A DNA stretch of 64,000 nt, taken from NCBI RefSeq assembly GCF_905397275.1, contig NZ_CAJPUY010000004.1, positions 124,001 through 188,000 on the forward strand, read 5' to 3'. Position numbers and translations under genes: made by a program. The stretch comes from Cupriavidus yeoncheonensis. GTDB taxonomy: Bacteria; Pseudomonadota; Gammaproteobacteria; Burkholderiales; Burkholderiaceae. The notes beneath the pieces were generated by a model. It was not told the origin of the DNA. It was given only the letters and a program-made list of their open reading frames with translations, and did no database searches. This document shows positions 1 through 7,712 of the stretch, piece after piece. Each line of letters begins with the position of its first letter. The stretch's first letter is position 1.

Positions 1-574
1 CCGGCGTCGCGGAAACCGTGCGCGGCTCTGCAGGCGTTGCCGGCACGGTCACGGCCGAAGGCATCCACGCCGCGGGCTGCCGGGAAGCCTCGGCTGGCGT
101 GCGCGGGGTCGGATTGATCAGGTAGATCGCTACCCCCGCAACCACCAGCACGAACAGCGTCTTTGAAACCGTGCGGTTGCCGCGCGGCTTTGCCGTCCCC
201 CCGGAAGGCGCCGATGCCCGGCCTGCTGACGAAGCCCCGCGAGAGGCCTGGCGCGCCGCCGACCCCGTCCTGGATGCCGGGGCCGTGGATGCGCCAGCGG
301 CTGTCGAAGCCGGCCTGGCTCGCTGCGCGGCATTGACGGACGCTGCCGCTTTTGCCTGTTCCTGCGCCAGGATCCAGGCATCATGCTGGGCGCGCTTGGC
401 GGGGTCCATCAGGACCTCGTAAGCCGAGTTGATAATCGTCATGACCCGGTGGGCCTCGGAAGAATCCCGGTTCCGGTCCGGATGGTGCTTTTGACTTAAT
501 GCCTTGTATGCCGCCCGAATAACCTCAGGCGGGGCGTCACGAGAAATCTTCAGATTATCGTAATGGGTATGCAT
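1..574 (-). CDS. J-domain protein with a membrane anchor (3' end cut by window)
   Basis: Reading leftward from ATG at 572-574, the product starts MHTHYDNLKISRDAPPEVI and carries a J-domain over residues 1-65 with the Hsp70-stimulating HPD motif (QKHHPDRNRD). An Ala/Ser/Pro/Gly-rich linker follows, then one hydrophobic helix (TLFVLVVAGVAIYLI) near residues 135-150. The frame stays open to the window edge, so the C-terminus is missing. No glycine-rich or zinc-finger region of true DnaJ is seen, so this is a J-protein that would recruit DnaK to the inner membrane. The client is unknown. The Shine-Dalgarno is weak. Confidence 0.8.
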   Translation of the reverse strand, partial: MHTHYDNLKISRDAPPEVIRAAYKALSQKHHPDRNRDSSEAHRVMTIINSAYEVLMDPAKRAQHDAWILAQEQAKAAASVNAAQRARPASTAAGASTAPASRTGSAARQASRGASSAGRASAPSGGTAKPRGNRTVSKTLFVLVVAGVAIYLINPTPRTPAEASRQPAAWMPSAVTVPATPAEPRTVSATP

Positions 575-755
575 TCTCGCGGCCGGCGCATAAAGGTCGG
601 CGTCGATTTTACCGCCGGCGCAGTAACAAGGGAATCTCGCTTTCCCCGCATGGAAATACCGGAAACTTGCCTGGCCAAAGTTAATTGACCGTCACGTCTG
701 CCAGTTGCCAAAAGAGGACACTCCGGGGCGTCCCTTGTGCCACATGCTCGTCACT

Positions 756-850
756 TACTTGCAATACAGGTAGATCAAGAATATTCGCACTGCAGGTAAT
801 TCACTTTTACTTGAAATGCAGCTAAACTTCTTTTACCCGAATAGCAGGTA
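756..850 (+). promoter_or_regulatory. Four tandem operator-like palindromes upstream of hipBA
   Basis: Imperfect 17-bp palindromes of the form TAC(T/C)(T/C)G-N5-CAG(G/C)TA begin at 756, 782, 808 and 834, exactly 26 bp apart. The first reads TACTTGCAATACAGGTA. The second has a degenerate left arm (TATTCG). The last ends 6 bp before the hipB ATG. HipB repressors are known to bind several spaced palindromes in front of hipBA, so autoregulation is the likely role. This assignment is inferred from position and symmetry. Confidence 0.7.
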
Positions 851-856
851 TCGCAT

Positions 857-1105
857 ATGATGCAAGTGCTTTCAACACCATCTCAGCTAGGCCAGATCTT
901 GCGTTCAGCCCGCCGGGCGAAGAAGCTCACGCAAGGCCAGGCCGCCACCAGACTGGGGCTGAGCCAGAGCCGCCTGTCCGCCCTGGAGATCGAGCCCAAA
1001 GCGATCTCGGCGGAACAACTGCTGGCTTTGGTAAGCCTTTACGGGCTGGAAGTCATCATCCAGTCAAAGGGCCCTGCCCCGGCATCCGAAGAAACGGAGT
1101 GGTAA
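857..1105 (+). CDS. hipB: HipB-like antitoxin, XRE-family repressor
   Basis: An 82-residue Cro/C1-type helix-turn-helix protein. The HTH covers about residues 10-65 (LTQGQAATRLGLSQSRLSAL). In HipBA systems the antitoxin dimer binds palindromic operators and sequesters the HipA kinase, and the DNA-bound complex represses its own operon. Length and domain match the family. The ATG at 857 is followed directly by a second ATG at 860. It overlaps the downstream hipA frame near its stop, which points to translational coupling. Confidence 0.85.
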   Translation: MMQVLSTPSQLGQILRSARRAKKLTQGQAATRLGLSQSRLSALEIEPKAISAEQLLALVSLYGLEVIIQSKGPAPASEETEW

Positions 1106-1110
1106 CCAAC

Positions 1111-2451
1111 GTGGGAAGAAAATCGCACACCCGGGCGTTGTCAGTCTGGGCCAATGGTCTTCGGGTTGGCATCTGGCGCATCCCGCCACACAGTCCAATG
1201 GAACTCCAGTATGACAAAGACTGGATGGGATCTGCCGCGGGCCGTCCCCTGTCCCTGTCACTACCGTTCGGCGTTGATGACTCTCCCCTCAAGGGAGCCC
1301 GGGTCCGAAACTACTTTGACAATCTCCTGCCAGATAACGACAACATCCGCAGGCGGCTCGCCACCAGGTATCGAACCGATTCCACCGACGCCTTCGACCT
1401 GCTGGAAGCAATTGGACGCGATTGCGTCGGCGCCGTCCAGCTTCTCAGGGAAGACGAGGCGCCTCAACATGTCGACCGGATTGATGGCACCCCGCTCTCG
1501 GACGCCGACATCGAAAAACTGCTTGAGAATACGGTTACCACAACGGGGCCTGGAACAGTAAAGGAGGATGAGGATTTCCGCATCTCCATTGCGGGCGCCC
1601 AGGAAAAGACCGCCCTGCTCCACCACGACGGGAAGTGGCTGCTTCCGCATGGCGCAACGCCTACCACGCATATTCTGAAGCTGCCGCTCGGGCTGGTTGG
1701 CAACCGCAAGGCGGACCTGACGACCTCGGTAGAGAACGAATGGCTTTGCATGCAACTCGTCAAGGCGTTCGGACTCCCGGTGCCCGACTGCGAGATACTG
1801 ACCTTCGGCAAGCAGAAGGTGCTTGCCGTCAAGCGATTCGACCGGCAGCTACATCGCAGCGGCAACTGGATCATGCGTTTGCCGCAGGAAGACTTTTGCC
1901 AGGCCCTCGGCGTGCCTCCCCATCTGAAATACGAAGCAGAAGGCGGCCCCGGGATGGTCGACATTGCGGGAATTCTCCGGCAATCGCAGACGCCCGAACA
2001 GGATCTCAAAACGTTCCTGGCGGCACAGATCCTGTTCTGGATGCTGGCCGCGACTGACGGACACGCCAAGAACTTCAGCATCCATATGCTGTCGGCGGGG
2101 CGCTACAACCTCACGCCGCTCTACGACGTCTTGTCTGCCTGGCCCATTATCGGCGATGGGCCCAATCACATCTCGTACCACAAAGCCAAGCTCGCCATGG
2201 CAGTCGATGGCAAAAACCGCCACTACCACCTGAAAGACATTCGGCGCCGCCATTTCAATGCCATGGCCGCCAAGTGTTATGCCGGCGAAAGTGCGGAGCC
2301 AATCCTTTGTGATCTGGTTGCCAAAGTTCCCTCGGTTGTTGCGAGCGTAGCAGGACGGCTCCCGGCAGGATTCCCGGCTCGGGTCTCCGACCGGATTTTC
2401 GAGGGCCTTCAGGCATCGGTAAAGCGCCTGGAAGAGATGGAACCTGTTTAG
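1111..2451 (+). CDS. hipA: HipA-like serine/threonine kinase toxin
   Basis: About 446 residues with the layout of full-length HipA: an N-terminal subdomain (residues 1-100), then the kinase fold. Visible motifs are the glycine-loop region (ISIAGAQEKTALL, containing the serine that HipA autophosphorylates), the catalytic ATDGHAKNFS and the metal-binding YDVLSAWP. Escherichia coli HipA phosphorylates glutamyl-tRNA synthetase and causes growth arrest. The same target here is inference. GTG at 1111 is preferred because GGAG lies 11 nt upstream and the product then starts MGRKSHTRAL. GTG at 1099 is an alternative that overlaps hipB. All key residues look intact, so the toxin should be active. Confidence 0.88.
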   Translation: MGRKSHTRALSVWANGLRVGIWRIPPHSPMELQYDKDWMGSAAGRPLSLSLPFGVDDSPLKGARVRNYFDNLLPDNDNIRRRLATRYRTDSTDAFDLLEAIGRDCVGAVQLLREDEAPQHVDRIDGTPLSDADIEKLLENTVTTTGPGTVKEDEDFRISIAGAQEKTALLHHDGKWLLPHGATPTTHILKLPLGLVGNRKADLTTSVENEWLCMQLVKAFGLPVPDCEILTFGKQKVLAVKRFDRQLHRSGNWIMRLPQEDFCQALGVPPHLKYEAEGGPGMVDIAGILRQSQTPEQDLKTFLAAQILFWMLAATDGHAKNFSIHMLSAGRYNLTPLYDVLSAWPIIGDGPNHISYHKAKLAMAVDGKNRHYHLKDIRRRHFNAMAAKCYAGESAEPILCDLVAKVPSVVASVAGRLPAGFPARVSDRIFEGLQASVKRLEEMEPV

Positions 2452-2457
2452 GCCCTT

Positions 2458-2958
2458 TCAGACCACCCTGCCGAAGCCATCCGCTGCCCAGCGGGCGGCG
2501 CGCTCGCGTGTCAGGCGAAAGTCAGGCGGCACCTTGACGGTGGCGACCACCTCCCCGAAGGAATCGACTGCCGTGAGCGTGCCGTAAGGCTCGAATTCGT
2601 CGGGGGTGACAACAAGCCTGACCGTCAGCGCTCCCGATTCGGAATCGATATTGCACTGCTTGTTGAGCTGCGCGTGCAGTTGCTGCTCGTGCCGCCGGAT
2701 GACTTCCGCCGCGGTCTTGACCAGCGTCTGGTGGGCGCTGGCATCGAGCGGCTTCGGATCGACCTTGTTGCGCCCCATGGTCCAGGGACCGACCAGGGCC
2801 GGCTCGGCGCTGCCGTCGCGGATCATCTCGACCGCCCAGCCGTCGCCATCCTCGTTCTTGATCACCCGAGCCGTCCAGCCCTTGTCGCGCCAGAGTCGAG
2901 GCTCGTGAATGGCGGAGGATTCGTGCTCCGGAAGCGTGTCGTCGGTATCGTGCATCAA
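2458..2958 (-). CDS. Conserved hypothetical protein, 166 aa
   Basis: A soluble, charged protein without signal peptide or membrane helix. I do not recognise a family. It has a Trp-rich N-terminal half (WRDKGWTARVIKNEDGDGW), a central helix rich in Gln/His (VIRRHEQQLHAQLNKQ) and a beta-rich C-terminal half. Coding status rests on high-GC codon use and compact placement, with its stop only a few bases from the convergent hipA stop. The start could be either of two adjacent ATGs (2958 or 2955). Confidence 0.6.
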   Translation of the reverse strand: MMHDTDDTLPEHESSAIHEPRLWRDKGWTARVIKNEDGDGWAVEMIRDGSAEPALVGPWTMGRNKVDPKPLDASAHQTLVKTAAEVIRRHEQQLHAQLNKQCNIDSESGALTVRLVVTPDEFEPYGTLTAVDSFGEVVATVKVPPDFRLTRERAARWAADGFGRVV

Positions 2959-3161
2959 TCTCGTCGCGCGGATCGCGGAAAGATTCTTCTGTCTTGCATC
3001 GCCCTGCGACGTCGGAACATGCAGTCGGGCGATGCGGCATCAAGCAGATTGAGCCAGAGGGTTCGATGCACGGTCCTGCGGCACAGGGACCTGGACGCCG
3101 ACCATGCGCTCTCTGGCGTCAACCGGCCGGTTGGTGAACTGCAAACCGGCCGAGGCAAGGA

Positions 3162-3638
3162 TCAGGCCGAAGCCTGGGGCGTCACGGCAGCTGCCTTCGG
3201 CGCGGCCTTCTTCACCACTGCACGCTTCGGGGCGGCGGACTTTGCTGCTGCCTTCTTCGGCGCGGCCTTCACGGCAGCCTTGGCGGGCGCGGCCTTGGTG
3301 GCGGCCTTCTTCGGCGCTGCCTTGGTGGCGGCGGCCTTGCGCGTTGCCTTGCCGGCGCCGGCGGCCTTTGCCTTCTTCGCCGCGAGCTTGTCCTTGGCGG
3401 CCTGCTTCTCGAAACGCAGCGCCGACTTTGCGGCTTCTGCGGCCTGGGCGACTTCACGCTTTGCCGCTTCGATAGCCTTCTTCGTGTCCGCGCGCAGTTT
3501 CAGCAGGCGCTTCTTTGCCGCCAGTGCCTCGCGTGCGAGCACGCTGGCCTTCTGCTTCGGTGCAGCGACTTTCTTTGCGGCAGGCTTGCTTTTGGCGACT
3601 GCGTTCTTCGGAGCGGCGGCTTTGGTTGCTACGACCAT
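3162..3638 (-). CDS. Histone H1-like Lys/Ala-rich DNA-binding protein
   Basis: 158 residues made almost entirely of Ala, Lys, Pro, Val and Thr. A more helical core (residues about 35-90, containing REALAAKKRLLKLRADTKK) is followed by a C-terminal tail of AAPKKA/ATKAAP-type repeats. Such tails resemble the C-terminal domain of eukaryotic histone H1 and of bacterial H1-like and AlgP-like proteins, which bind nucleic acid through charge and tune nucleoid structure or transcription. The repeat-rich DNA makes length variation between strains likely. The upstream strand has a -10-like TATACT about 30 bp before the start. The exact role is not inferable. Confidence 0.75.
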   Translation of the reverse strand: MVVATKAAAPKNAVAKSKPAAKKVAAPKQKASVLAREALAAKKRLLKLRADTKKAIEAAKREVAQAAEAAKSALRFEKQAAKDKLAAKKAKAAGAGKATRKAAATKAAPKKAATKAAPAKAAVKAAPKKAAAKSAAPKRAVVKKAAPKAAAVTPQASA

Positions 3639-3827
3639 GTTTTATTACCCGTTGGTTGTGGAGCGCGGAGTATAACCGGTGGAGCGATCAATCCAGTAAT
3701 GGCTTTAACGGGTGGCGAGGCAATCTAATAGAATCCATGATCTATGGCGGCATCGGCCGATTGGGCGCGGGGTCCAGGCCGCTGCCGGTGCCGCGACCAT
3801 GAATCAGACCGAAACTCAGGACCAGCC

Positions 3828-5357
3828 ATGCCCCTTGCACGGTGGAAGCACAAAGCCTCCCGCATCCTCAAATCGTCCGGCTTCATCGTCGTTGCCGTTT
3901 CGATCCACCCCCATGCCGCACTCGCCGCCGACAGCGTTCACCATGACGCCTTCTACTGGCTCGGCGAGATCAACAAGGCGTCCGCGGTCATCAATACCGA
4001 CGAAGGCCTGCTGGACAAGTCTCTGGCTCCGAAAGTCGCCGAAGGGATTGCAATCGTGCTGGCCAACGGCGACAAGCCCGGCGGCAAACGCCCTTCCACC
4101 GTGATTACCTTCGAGCCGCTGATGATCCAGGCGGCAGGCCAGGAAGTCACGCTGCTGCACGCCGGGCGCTCCAGCCAAGACATGCTTGCCACGGTGCGCG
4201 CGGCGATGCTGCGCGAGAAAATGCTGTCGCTGGCCGATCAGCTGAACAAGACCTCCACCACCATCGTCGGACTGGCCAGGAAGCACGCCGGCACCATCGT
4301 GCCAAACTACACCAATGGGGTGGCTGCACAGCCGAACAGCTACGGGCATTACCTGCTGGGTATTACCGCGGGGCTCGACCGCGATGCCGAGCGCATCCGA
4401 GAAGCCTATCGCCGCATCGACCGCTCGCCGATGGGCACGACCGTGCTGAATGGGACCGGCTGGCCGCTGAATCGCACGAGGATGGCGGGCTACCTCGGAT
4501 TTTCCGCGCTGGTCGACAATGCCTATGACGCGTCGCAGATCAGCGCAGTGGACCTGCCGGTCGAGGCGGCGTCGATCGTGACCAGCATCGCGCTGCACGC
4601 CGGGAGCTTCGTCGAGGACGTGATGACGCAGTATGCCCAGCCGCGCCCGTGGATTCTCCTCCGAGAAGGTGGCGGCAATACCTATGTATCGAGCGCGATG
4701 CCACAGAAGCAAAACCCCGGGCTGCTGAATTCCACGCGGGAGCGCGCCTCGACCGCGCTGACACTGGCGATGGGGCCGGTCATGCGGGCCCACAACCTGC
4801 CGCCGGGCATGTCCGATGCGAAGGATGCCGTCGTCAACGGCGAGATGGTCGACAGCGCCATCCGGGTATTGCAGGGCTGGGACAGGATCATGCAAGCCCT
4901 CGTCATCGACCCGAAGCGGGCGCTGGAGGAACTGGACAGCGACTGGACCGCGTCGCAGGAACTGGCCGACGAACTCATGCGCAAGTACAAGCTGCCGTTT
5001 CGCGTCGGACACCATTTCGCCTCGGAACTCGTCGACTACGCGAAGGCGCATGACATCCGGCCGAGCGCATTCCCCTACGCCGAGGCCCGGCGCATCTATG
5101 CCGAGTCCGTGCATAGCTACAGCAGCAACACTGACTTCCCGATGAGCGAGACCGAGTTTCGCGCGGCACTGGATCCGGTCGCGATCGTCGACCACCGCGT
5201 CACGAGCGGGGGACCGCAACCTTCCGAGATGGCTCGCATGCTGAAGGAAGCGGACCAGCGGCTTGCGCAGCAGGATGCCTGGATCAAGGCAACGCGCGGC
5301 ACCATCGATGCGTCATTGGCCCGACTGGACCGGGACTTCGGCAAGCTCCTGAAGTAG
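3828..5357 (+). CDS. Exported argininosuccinate-lyase-like enzyme (fumarase/aspartase superfamily)
   Basis: With the ATG at 3828 (AGGA 7 nt upstream) the product is 509 residues and begins with a signal-like segment: basic start, hydrophobic FIVVAVSIH, cleavage-like AALAADS. An earlier in-frame ATG at 3744 would bury that segment. Superfamily signatures are clear: HAGRSSQDM corresponds to the conserved region around the lyase TGRSRND motif, and SSAMPQKQNPGLLNSTR is the catalytic flexible loop. PFRVGHHFASELVDYA resembles the argininosuccinate lyase C-terminal region. These enzymes cleave a C-N or C-O bond to release fumarate and are normally cytosolic, so an exported version is unusual. The substrate is unknown. 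Confidence 0.75.
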   Translation: MPLARWKHKASRILKSSGFIVVAVSIHPHAALAADSVHHDAFYWLGEINKASAVINTDEGLLDKSLAPKVAEGIAIVLANGDKPGGKRPSTVITFEPLMIQAAGQEVTLLHAGRSSQDMLATVRAAMLREKMLSLADQLNKTSTTIVGLARKHAGTIVPNYTNGVAAQPNSYGHYLLGITAGLDRDAERIREAYRRIDRSPMGTTVLNGTGWPLNRTRMAGYLGFSALVDNAYDASQISAVDLPVEAASIVTSIALHAGSFVEDVMTQYAQPRPWILLREGGGNTYVSSAMPQKQNPGLLNSTRERASTALTLAMGPVMRAHNLPPGMSDAKDAVVNGEMVDSAIRVLQGWDRIMQALVIDPKRALEELDSDWTASQELADELMRKYKLPFRVGHHFASELVDYAKAHDIRPSAFPYAEARRIYAESVHSYSSNTDFPMSETEFRAALDPVAIVDHRVTSGGPQPSEMARMLKEADQRLAQQDAWIKATRGTIDASLARLDRDFGKLLK

Positions 5358-5420
5358 GGACCTGCGCCGCGCAGCCGTGCGGTATATTCCGCTCTTCGAC
5401 AACACGCTCCGGCAACCGGC

Positions 5421-5795
5421 ATGGCCAAGAAATCGATTCGGGTATCGCATATAGGGATACCCGGTGACCTGAGTGTCCTGAAACTGAAGAGCTACCTGAG
5501 AACCGCACTGGCTGAAGCGGCGCAAGGGACCGGCGACGAAGAGATCCTGCTGGTCAAGGTGCTGGTGCCGCGGCCACTTGGCCTGCGCGCCGGTGAAAGA
5601 CTGTTCGACAAGGTCTTGCAAGGGATCGTCGACAAGGATCCGCGCGTGAATCGGGTGTCGGTCGAATTCATCGACGGTGAAGTGACGCCCGAGAAGATCT
5701 CGGAAAGCCAGGCGCGAACGCAGAAGGAAATCGACGCGTATGGGCACTTGCTGGAGGAATCGACGGATGACGAACAACCCGGCCACTCCACTTAG
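5421..5795 (+). CDS. Conserved hypothetical protein, 124 aa
   Basis: A small soluble protein (MAKKSIRVSHIGIPGDLSVL...) with alternating beta strands and helices and an acidic tail (STDDEQPGHST). No family is recognised. It lies 63 bp after the lyase-like gene and its stop is 2 bp before the next start, so it is probably co-transcribed and translationally coupled with the downstream gene. No catalytic motif is visible. Confidence 0.5.
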   Translation: MAKKSIRVSHIGIPGDLSVLKLKSYLRTALAEAAQGTGDEEILLVKVLVPRPLGLRAGERLFDKVLQGIVDKDPRVNRVSVEFIDGEVTPEKISESQARTQKEIDAYGHLLEESTDDEQPGHST

Positions 5796-5797
5796 CC

Positions 5798-6451
5798 ATG
5801 CCCGCAGATATCATTAAGCGCTCGGCGGAACTCCACGCCGCGGCCGTCGCCTGCATAAGCGGATCGGCGCCCGCGGACCACCCGCGGGTGATTTCCGCGT
5901 ACCAGTGCGCACTCATGTCGGTGGAACACGCCACTGCTGCCGTGGCATTGCTCACCATCGGCATGCCAAACGCTGCGATGGCGTTGTTCCGGCCGCAGTT
6001 CGAGACGCTGATTCGCGGCGTTTGGCTGCTGGAGGCGGCGGACGAGAAATGGGTCCGGCAGTACCATGAGCCGCTTTCTGAGGAGTCGGCCCGTGCGGCA
6101 GACAAGGCGACAGATTGGGCGCCAGGCCTGAAGATCATGTTCGACGAACTGATCAAGCTCGAGGATCCACGCGTCAAGGGCATCGTGGAGCATCTCGATG
6201 AGTACCGGACGCAGTCATTGCGCGCCTTGAACAGCTTCACGCATGGGGGCATGCATCCCATGTCCCGATCCGGTACGGGCTACCCGGTGGCGCTGGTCGA
6301 AAACGTCGTTCGTTGTGCAAACGGCCTGGTTTGCTATGCGGCTCAGATGACGGCGCTGATCTCGACGGACGCGCAAGCAAACATGGTCCCGGTCCGCGCC
6401 CTTCACCTGGACTTCCCGGATTGCCTGCCTGGCATGAAGGACGCGGCGTAA
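5798..6451 (+). CDS. Hypothetical helical protein resembling the DUF5677/DUF6988 type
   Basis: 217 residues, predominantly helical, with conserved-looking blocks: a hydrophobic helix around MSVEHATAAVALLTIGMPNA, then FETLIRGVWLLEAA, and later LNSFTHGGMHPM. The pattern of an Arg-bearing helix followed by a HxGG motif is what I recall for the DUF5677/DUF6988 proteins of unknown function. That assignment is tentative. The ATG follows the preceding stop by 2 bp. Confidence 0.55.
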   Translation: MPADIIKRSAELHAAAVACISGSAPADHPRVISAYQCALMSVEHATAAVALLTIGMPNAAMALFRPQFETLIRGVWLLEAADEKWVRQYHEPLSEESARAADKATDWAPGLKIMFDELIKLEDPRVKGIVEHLDEYRTQSLRALNSFTHGGMHPMSRSGTGYPVALVENVVRCANGLVCYAAQMTALISTDAQANMVPVRALHLDFPDCLPGMKDAA

Positions 6452-6635
6452 CGGGTGCAACTGCTCCCGAGCGCCTTGGGTTATTGTCGGGTTTTCCGCA
6501 CATGGCGCTTGCGCGTCCCTCTTTGACTTTCTGGCGGCGCAGCACCAATACTATTCCGCGGGCGGACAACGCCACATGTGTCTGGCATACGGACCGTCCC
6601 ATGTCCTCATCTGGCTTTCAAACCGGGAGTAACGC

Positions 6636-6875
6636 ATGAAAAGAATCGCGACAACCCTGCTGTTCGCGGCAGTGATGGCATCACCCGCCTGGTCAGCTCA
6701 GAAACCGGCAGACGACCATCTCGTCCAGTTGCGTATGGACGAGCAAGCTGCGCGCAAGGAATATGACCGAAAGGTGAAGGACGCGAAGGGCGTGTACAAC
6801 GAGGCCAAGAAAGCCGCCGCGAAGGAGCGGGACGAGGCGATCGCGAGTGCGCGCGCGAAGGCGGGACAGAAGTAA
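6636..6875 (+). CDS. Small secreted charged-helix protein, 79 aa
   Basis: A signal peptide (MKRIATTLLFAAVMASPAWSAQ, cleavage after WSA) is followed by about 57 residues of highly charged heptad-like helix rich in Lys, Glu, Asp and Ala (YDRKVKDAKGVYNEAKKAAA). This is a periplasmic coiled-coil protein of unknown function, similar in style to small stress-related periplasmic proteins of beta-proteobacteria. A good intrinsic terminator follows immediately, so it is probably a monocistronic unit. Confidence 0.6.
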   Translation: MKRIATTLLFAAVMASPAWSAQKPADDHLVQLRMDEQAARKEYDRKVKDAKGVYNEAKKAAAKERDEAIASARAKAGQK

Positions 6876-6881
6876 TGGCAT

Positions 6882-6915
6882 GCGGCCGGCGGTGGTTCGC
6901 TGGCCGCTCTTCTTT
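6882..6915 (+). terminator. Intrinsic terminator after the 79-aa gene
   Basis: A 10-bp stem, GCGGCCGGCG (6882-6891) with CGCTGGCCGC (6898-6907), contains one G-U pair and a 6-nt loop. It is followed by the T-rich TCTTCTTT. It begins 6 bp after the stop codon. Confidence 0.7.
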
Positions 6916-7280
6916 GTGGCATGGCGTTCAAAAGGAATACGTTGTGAACGAACGTCCGGCTAATCCGGGCAAATACTGTACAGACATGCCCAAGCGCTGA
7001 ACGCTGGCCGTCCTTCCCTCCCCGATGCGCCCGCTCCCCTCCCGGACCGATACAGGCTCTTTCTGCCCTGGCACCGGAATGGAACCTCCCCGAATATAAG
7101 ACGCCGACCAAACGGGACAACCTCGCTTGGCCCGGGCGATCGCCTGGGCGTCCGCAGACATGAAAGCCACGTTTGGGCTTATGTGTCCTCTCCAGCCTTA
7201 TCCCGGATTCCCCCGACCTGCTGAACCGCCGGCTGCGCAGCTCCTGGCGCCGGCATCTATCAGGAGCCGGCCATGATCTG

Positions 7281-7458
7281 TTGGATGGCGAACACATTAT
7301 GACCATCCAAGCATAACTTCCCGGGCACGCGGCATTACATTTAGCAAAACCTAAATGAGACCAAACCATCGCTTAAATCTGGGTTACGGTAATTGCGGAC
7401 TTTTGCTTGTCTACCCGGATCCGGACCGACGTTTCCCCGGCGTCGGTCCGCCTTTTTT
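7281..7458 (+). ncRNA. Candidate structured RNA ending in a strong terminator
   Basis: The 837 bp between the genes at 6875 and 7713 hold no convincing ORF but three successive stem-loops. They are an 8-bp perfect stem TTGGATGG/CCATCCAA (7281-7288, 7303-7310), a 7-bp stem CATTTAG/CTAAATG (7338-7344, 7351-7357) and the terminator at 7422-7458. The upstream gene already has its own terminator at 6882-6915, so this one should end a separate transcript: a small RNA, or an attenuated leader of the sigma-factor gene. No clear promoter was found. The 7338-7357 element could instead be a protein-binding site. Confidence 0.35.
7422..7458 (+). terminator. Strong intrinsic terminator not attached to a gene
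   Basis: A perfect 10-bp stem, CGGACCGACG (7422-7431) with CGTCGGTCCG (7441-7450), a 9-nt loop, then CC and six T (7453-7458). No poly-T lies on the opposite strand, so it acts rightward. Confidence 0.8.
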
Positions 7459-7648
7459 GTCCGTGGCCCGGCCTCGCTCGGGCGCCGTTTCGCCTGTTGG
7501 CTTCCCCCCTTTTTAATCGTTCCTGGCGACGCGCACCTGACCGGCCCTCCTGAGCGCGCGTGTCGCGGCTTAGCAACGCAAAAAGACACGCGCTCACCCG
7601 AGCCGAGCGCGCGGCGCGTCAATCCCATGATCAGTGGTTCACCGTCTC

Positions 7649-7675
7649 TGTCACCTTTTGCCGCCCGCGTGCGTC
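7649..7675 (+). promoter_or_regulatory. Possible ECF-type promoter of the sigma-factor gene
   Basis: TGTCACC (7649-7655), a 16-bp spacer and CGTC (7672-7675, followed by TAA). This resembles the TGTCACA/CGTC pattern reported for some ECF sigma factors, so autoregulation of the downstream sigma gene is possible. The sigma gene itself lacks the SnoaL domain of the ECF41 group for which that pattern is known. Confidence 0.35.
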
Positions 7676-7712
7676 TAATGTTCAGGAACGGGAAAGGAGC
7701 AACTTAAGCAGC

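Noticed and set aside
3816..5219. 467-codon minus-strand frame opposite the lyase-like gene
   Set aside because: Composition is typical of an antisense frame, and the plus strand carries unmistakable catalytic motifs.
6970..6995. CTGTACAG as a LexA box
   Set aside because: A LexA site of the CTGT-N8-ACAG type needs an 8-bp spacer. Here the half-sites abut, and no SOS gene follows.
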